Origin: Akkermansiaceae bacterium
Lineage (GTDB): Bacteria > Verrucomicrobiota > Verrucomicrobiia > Verrucomicrobiales > Akkermansiaceae
Direction: 5' to 3'
Assembly: GCA_903919975.1 (NCBI GenBank)
Contig: CAIXKE010000109.1
Location: 1 to 64,000, forward strand
DNA: 64,000 nucleotides
The notes under the pieces are model-generated. The model was not told where the DNA came from and did no database searches. It saw only the letters and a program-made list of their open reading frames with translations. The position numbers were made by a program, and so were the translations under genes. Positions 61,926-64,000 of this stretch are shown here, piece after piece (within the stretch, counting starts at the first letter, position 1; each line of letters opens with the position of its first letter).

Positions 61926-62091
61926 GTTGCAGTCAGGCATTCGGGGTCTTGCGCCCCACGATGGTGCTTTCCGCCAGGATTCAATCACAAATTGGAGGAG
62001 TTACCTCATGTCCATTCCCGAACCCTTGGACCTTCTGCCACCCGTGCGTGTTGCAGCACTCCGGCTTCCGCGAGGGACGTTGAACCAAACC

Positions 62092-62131
62092 TTGCATTCC
62101 TCCGCGGGCTTTGCGTCTTTGCGGTGAAAAA
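62092..62131. repeat. Intergenic repeat-like sequence (CCTCCGCGGGCTTTGCGTCTTTGCGG)
   Basis: On the minus strand this reads TTTTCACCGCAAAGACGCAAAG, a sequence that looks like a dispersed intergenic repeat seen in several environmental genomes of the PVC group. I recognise it by eye only; copy number is unknown. The rest of 61990-62204 shows no gene. Confidence 0.4.
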
Positions 62132-62204
62132 ATCTCTCATGTTTTGATGCGATGGCCTTGGTCTCGACCTTGCCAGAACGGCAAACTCGTGAGATAGCCG
62201 TGGT

Positions 62205-63527
62205 GTGTCGGCCCTGTTACATCGCACCGGACCCTTTGAGAGGCGGAATCCCCGCCTTTTCGTGCTTTTTACGACACTCTATAACGCTCGCGCCTATTAT
62301 CCGGTGCTGGCGATTCTGTTCACCGACCTCGGGTTGCGCCTGGATCAATTCGTCCTGCTCAACGGCGTTTGGGCGGCCGCGATTTTCCTGTTTGAGGTGC
62401 CGTCCGGGGCTCTGGCTGACACGATCGGCCGCAAGCGCTTGCTGGTTTTTTCCGCCACGCTGATGGTTCTTGAAATGGGGGTGCTGCTATTTGCGCCGAA
62501 GGATGGTGGTTGGTTGTTATTTTCGCTTTGTTTGCTCAACCGGTTGCTATCCGGCACTTCCGAGGCGGCGGCGAGCGGCGCGGACGAGGCAATAGCCTAC
62601 GAGGCGCTGCCCGAGGAGAACCGCGAATCGGCCTGGGATCAGGTGATGGCGACCGCGATGCGTTGGCGGTCGGCTGGGTTTCTGGTGGCGATGACAGCGG
62701 GTGGCCTGCTCTACGACCCCTCGTGGTGGAACCGGTTGGTGCCGGAAAATTTTCAGCTTAGTGTGGAATTAGCGCATCGTCTACCGGTGGCGTTGGTGTT
62801 CCTTCAGGCGTTGGGGTGTTTGTGGATCACCCTGCGTTTTGAGGAGATCGCGCCTCATCGTGATCATACTGCCGATCGCTGTCGGTCGGCGTTGCGGCTG
62901 ACCATGCAGACTGCGCTGAAGGCATTTGGCACGCGGAGCATTGCGCTTGTTTTGTTAGGTGGGTTGCTGATCGATGCGGTGGCGCGGAATTTCGCGACTT
63001 TAATCAGCGAATATTACCGATTGATCGGAGTTCCTGCGTGGGCTTTTGGGGTGATTGGTTCGCTGATTGCCGTTGGGAACTGGTTTATTCCGAGCATCGC
63101 CATGCGGGTCAACCAGCGCTTCAGTCCGACGGCGAGCCTCTCCTTGGGCGGTGCCGTGGCCTGCGTGGGATTGTTTTTGCTGGTTCCGGGCTGGCCGTGG
63201 GTGGGATTGGTGCCGGCGCTGTTGTTGATGATGATGCTGGGTTTTGTGAGTTTCACGGTCAGTCGGTTTTTGCACGGAGTCGCGGAGTCTGAGCAACGGG
63301 CGACCTTGTTGAGTGTGAAGGGCTTGGTGTTCAATCTCGGCTACGGCGCGTATTCGCTCGGGTTCTCGCTGATGTTGGCGGGCTTGGGCAAGCAGGGTGG
63401 GGGAGTTTTCCAGCGGGCGCTGCTCTGGCAGGCTGGTTTTTTTGCGCTGGTTTTGCTTGGGTTTGTGGTGATTTCGGAATTCAAAGGCAGGGCGCGGAGA
63501 AATTGGCCCGGTGTCGAGGAGCCATAG
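62205..63527 (+). CDS. Major facilitator superfamily transporter
   Basis: 440 residues, GTG start, about 12 hydrophobic helices. The inter-helix 2-3 loop reads GALADTIGRKRLLV (the MFS motif A, GxxxDxxGRK), preceded by FLFEVPSG, as in drug/proton antiporter-like members. Other helices include LFSLCLLNRLLSGTSEA and WAFGVIGSLIAVGNWF. Substrate is unknown. It is isolated on the plus strand between the IS graveyard and the REP-like hairpins. Confidence 0.87.
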   Translation: MSALLHRTGPFERRNPRLFVLFTTLYNARAYYPVLAILFTDLGLRLDQFVLLNGVWAAAIFLFEVPSGALADTIGRKRLLVFSATLMVLEMGVLLFAPKDGGWLLFSLCLLNRLLSGTSEAAASGADEAIAYEALPEENRESAWDQVMATAMRWRSAGFLVAMTAGGLLYDPSWWNRLVPENFQLSVELAHRLPVALVFLQALGCLWITLRFEEIAPHRDHTADRCRSALRLTMQTALKAFGTRSIALVLLGGLLIDAVARNFATLISEYYRLIGVPAWAFGVIGSLIAVGNWFIPSIAMRVNQRFSPTASLSLGGAVACVGLFLLVPGWPWVGLVPALLLMMMLGFVSFTVSRFLHGVAESEQRATLLSVKGLVFNLGYGAYSLGFSLMLAGLGKQGGGVFQRALLWQAGFFALVLLGFVVISEFKGRARRNWPGVEEP

Positions 63528-63585
63528 CGACAATTACCCCGGGAATATGCAGAATACAGGCAGGTGCGTCGATATCCTACGGAGC

Positions 63586-63665
63586 GCCGACATTTTGTCG
63601 GCTGTCGGTAGGGGGACATTCTGTCACCCGACTTCCGCGAAGCGACTCGCCGGACAGTATGTCCG
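63586..63665. repeat. Cluster of three GACA/TGTC hairpins (REP-like)
   Basis: GCCGACA-TTT-TGTCGGC (63586-63602), GGGGGACA-TTC-TGTCACCC (63611-63629, one mismatch) and CGGACA-GTA-TGTCCG (63651-63665) follow each other in the 280-base gap between the MFS gene and lysA. The loops are three bases in all cases and the GACA/TGTC core is constant, so this is a repeat family and not a single terminator. Confidence 0.85.
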
Positions 63666-63806
63666 TCATCCAGCAGCGCGCAGAATGCACGCGCTCCGAC
63701 AAGCCGAATCCCTAAAGGCATTGGGCTGAATCCGGCGCTCCGTGATCAACCATTTTTCGGTTCTTCGCTTTACGGCGGACATCTGTGGGTTTAAGTCCTG
63801 CGCGCG

Positions 63807-64000
63807 ATGCACGGATTTTCCTACAAAAACGCTTCCCTTTTCTGCGAGGACGTCGAACTGGCCACTCTTGCCGACGAATACGGTACGCCGCTCTATGTTT
63901 ATTCTGCGGCCACGATTCTTGACCATTATCGTCGGCTCGACGCTGCGCTGGCGGGTGTGGAGCACGAGGTGGCCTATGCGGTGAAAGCGAATTCCAATCT
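63807..64000 (+). CDS. lysA: Diaminopimelate decarboxylase, N-terminal part (runs off window)
   Basis: The open frame from ATG 63807 (MHGFSYKNASLFCEDVELA) continues to the right edge. LADEYGTPLYVYSAATI and EVAYAVKANSN match the start of the PLP-dependent alanine racemase-fold decarboxylases, with the Lys in AVKAN being the PLP-binding residue. Diaminopimelate decarboxylase is the best guess; other fold type III decarboxylases (arginine, ornithine) share the motif, so the rest of the gene is needed to decide. Confidence 0.78.
   Translation, partial: MHGFSYKNASLFCEDVELATLADEYGTPLYVYSAATILDHYRRLDAALAGVEHEVAYAVKANSN

Noticed and set aside
1-64000. CRISPR arrays, tRNA and rRNA genes
   Set aside because: No regularly spaced repeat-spacer pattern and no tRNA or rRNA-like stretch was recognised on either strand.

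Overview
The window is a GC-rich chromosomal segment from a Gram-negative, diderm bacterium, most likely of the phylum Verrucomicrobiota. The lipid A and KDO genes (lpxK, kdsB) and a TonB-dependent receptor show an outer membrane. The lineage call rests on planctomycete/verrucomicrobial-type c cytochromes (PSCyt1 with DUF1549/DUF1553), a Tat-exported DUF1501 protein, a PEP-CTERM anchored exoprotein, a RAYT transposase tail with REP-like palindromes, and a four-helix-bundle (23S IVP-type) protein cassette. The phylum is inferred from gene content; no rRNA or tRNA gene was seen.  Layout. 1-17.4 kb is mostly housekeeping: RAYT tail, M20 dipeptidase, glnS, lpxK, an Fe-S type Rrf2 regulator, a MazG-like pyrophosphohydrolase, ECF sigma-7TM/HD phosphohydrolase-ybeY, kdsB, pyrG, a decayed Gfo/Idh/MocA gene, trpA, a VapBC pair, an Aas-like acyl-activating protein and aroB. 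17.5-25 kb holds the DUF2231/PSCyt1/LRR cytochrome, a predicted outer-membrane protein, a small c cytochrome, DUF1501 and PSCyt1-DUF1549-DUF1553 proteins. 25-35.4 kb holds murJ, a Cys-rich metal permease, two RNA-modification genes, a PEP-CTERM protein, a DUF218/lipid kinase/Maf operon and a protease-pseudoprotease pair. 35.5-41.2 kb holds lutA and lutB split by a DUF433/DUF5615 toxin-antitoxin pair, then a copper-type TonB receptor with a small CxxC protein. 41.2-42.6 kb is a graveyard: PAS kinase and FixJ-like regulator remnants and an ISL3 remnant.  42.7-52 kb is a six-gene peptide ABC importer operon (two permeases with large extracytoplasmic insertions, a binding lipoprotein, two ATPases, and a TPR/beta-helix protein). 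A mobile-looking four-helix-bundle gene, flanked by inverted heptamer arrays, sits exactly between the two ATPase genes. 52-60.2 kb holds an NAD-type formate dehydrogenase (fdsA, fdsB), divergent ppsA and an AI-2E family exporter. 60.2-62 kb is a second graveyard (secreted-protein tail, ISL3, IS630 and IS110 remnants). The window ends with an MFS transporter, a cluster of REP-like hairpins and the start of lysA.  The most notable signals are: (1) the four-helix-bundle cassette whose heptamer arrays supply the stop of one operon gene and the start of the next; (2) an HtrA-like pseudoprotease with a PDZ domain nested inside the degenerate trypsin fold, translationally coupled to an intact HtrA-like protease; (3) dispersed GACA/TGTC palindromes beside a RAYT tail; (4) two ISL3 3' ends facing each other across about 18 kb; (5) a copper-receptor locus next to a dead two-component system.
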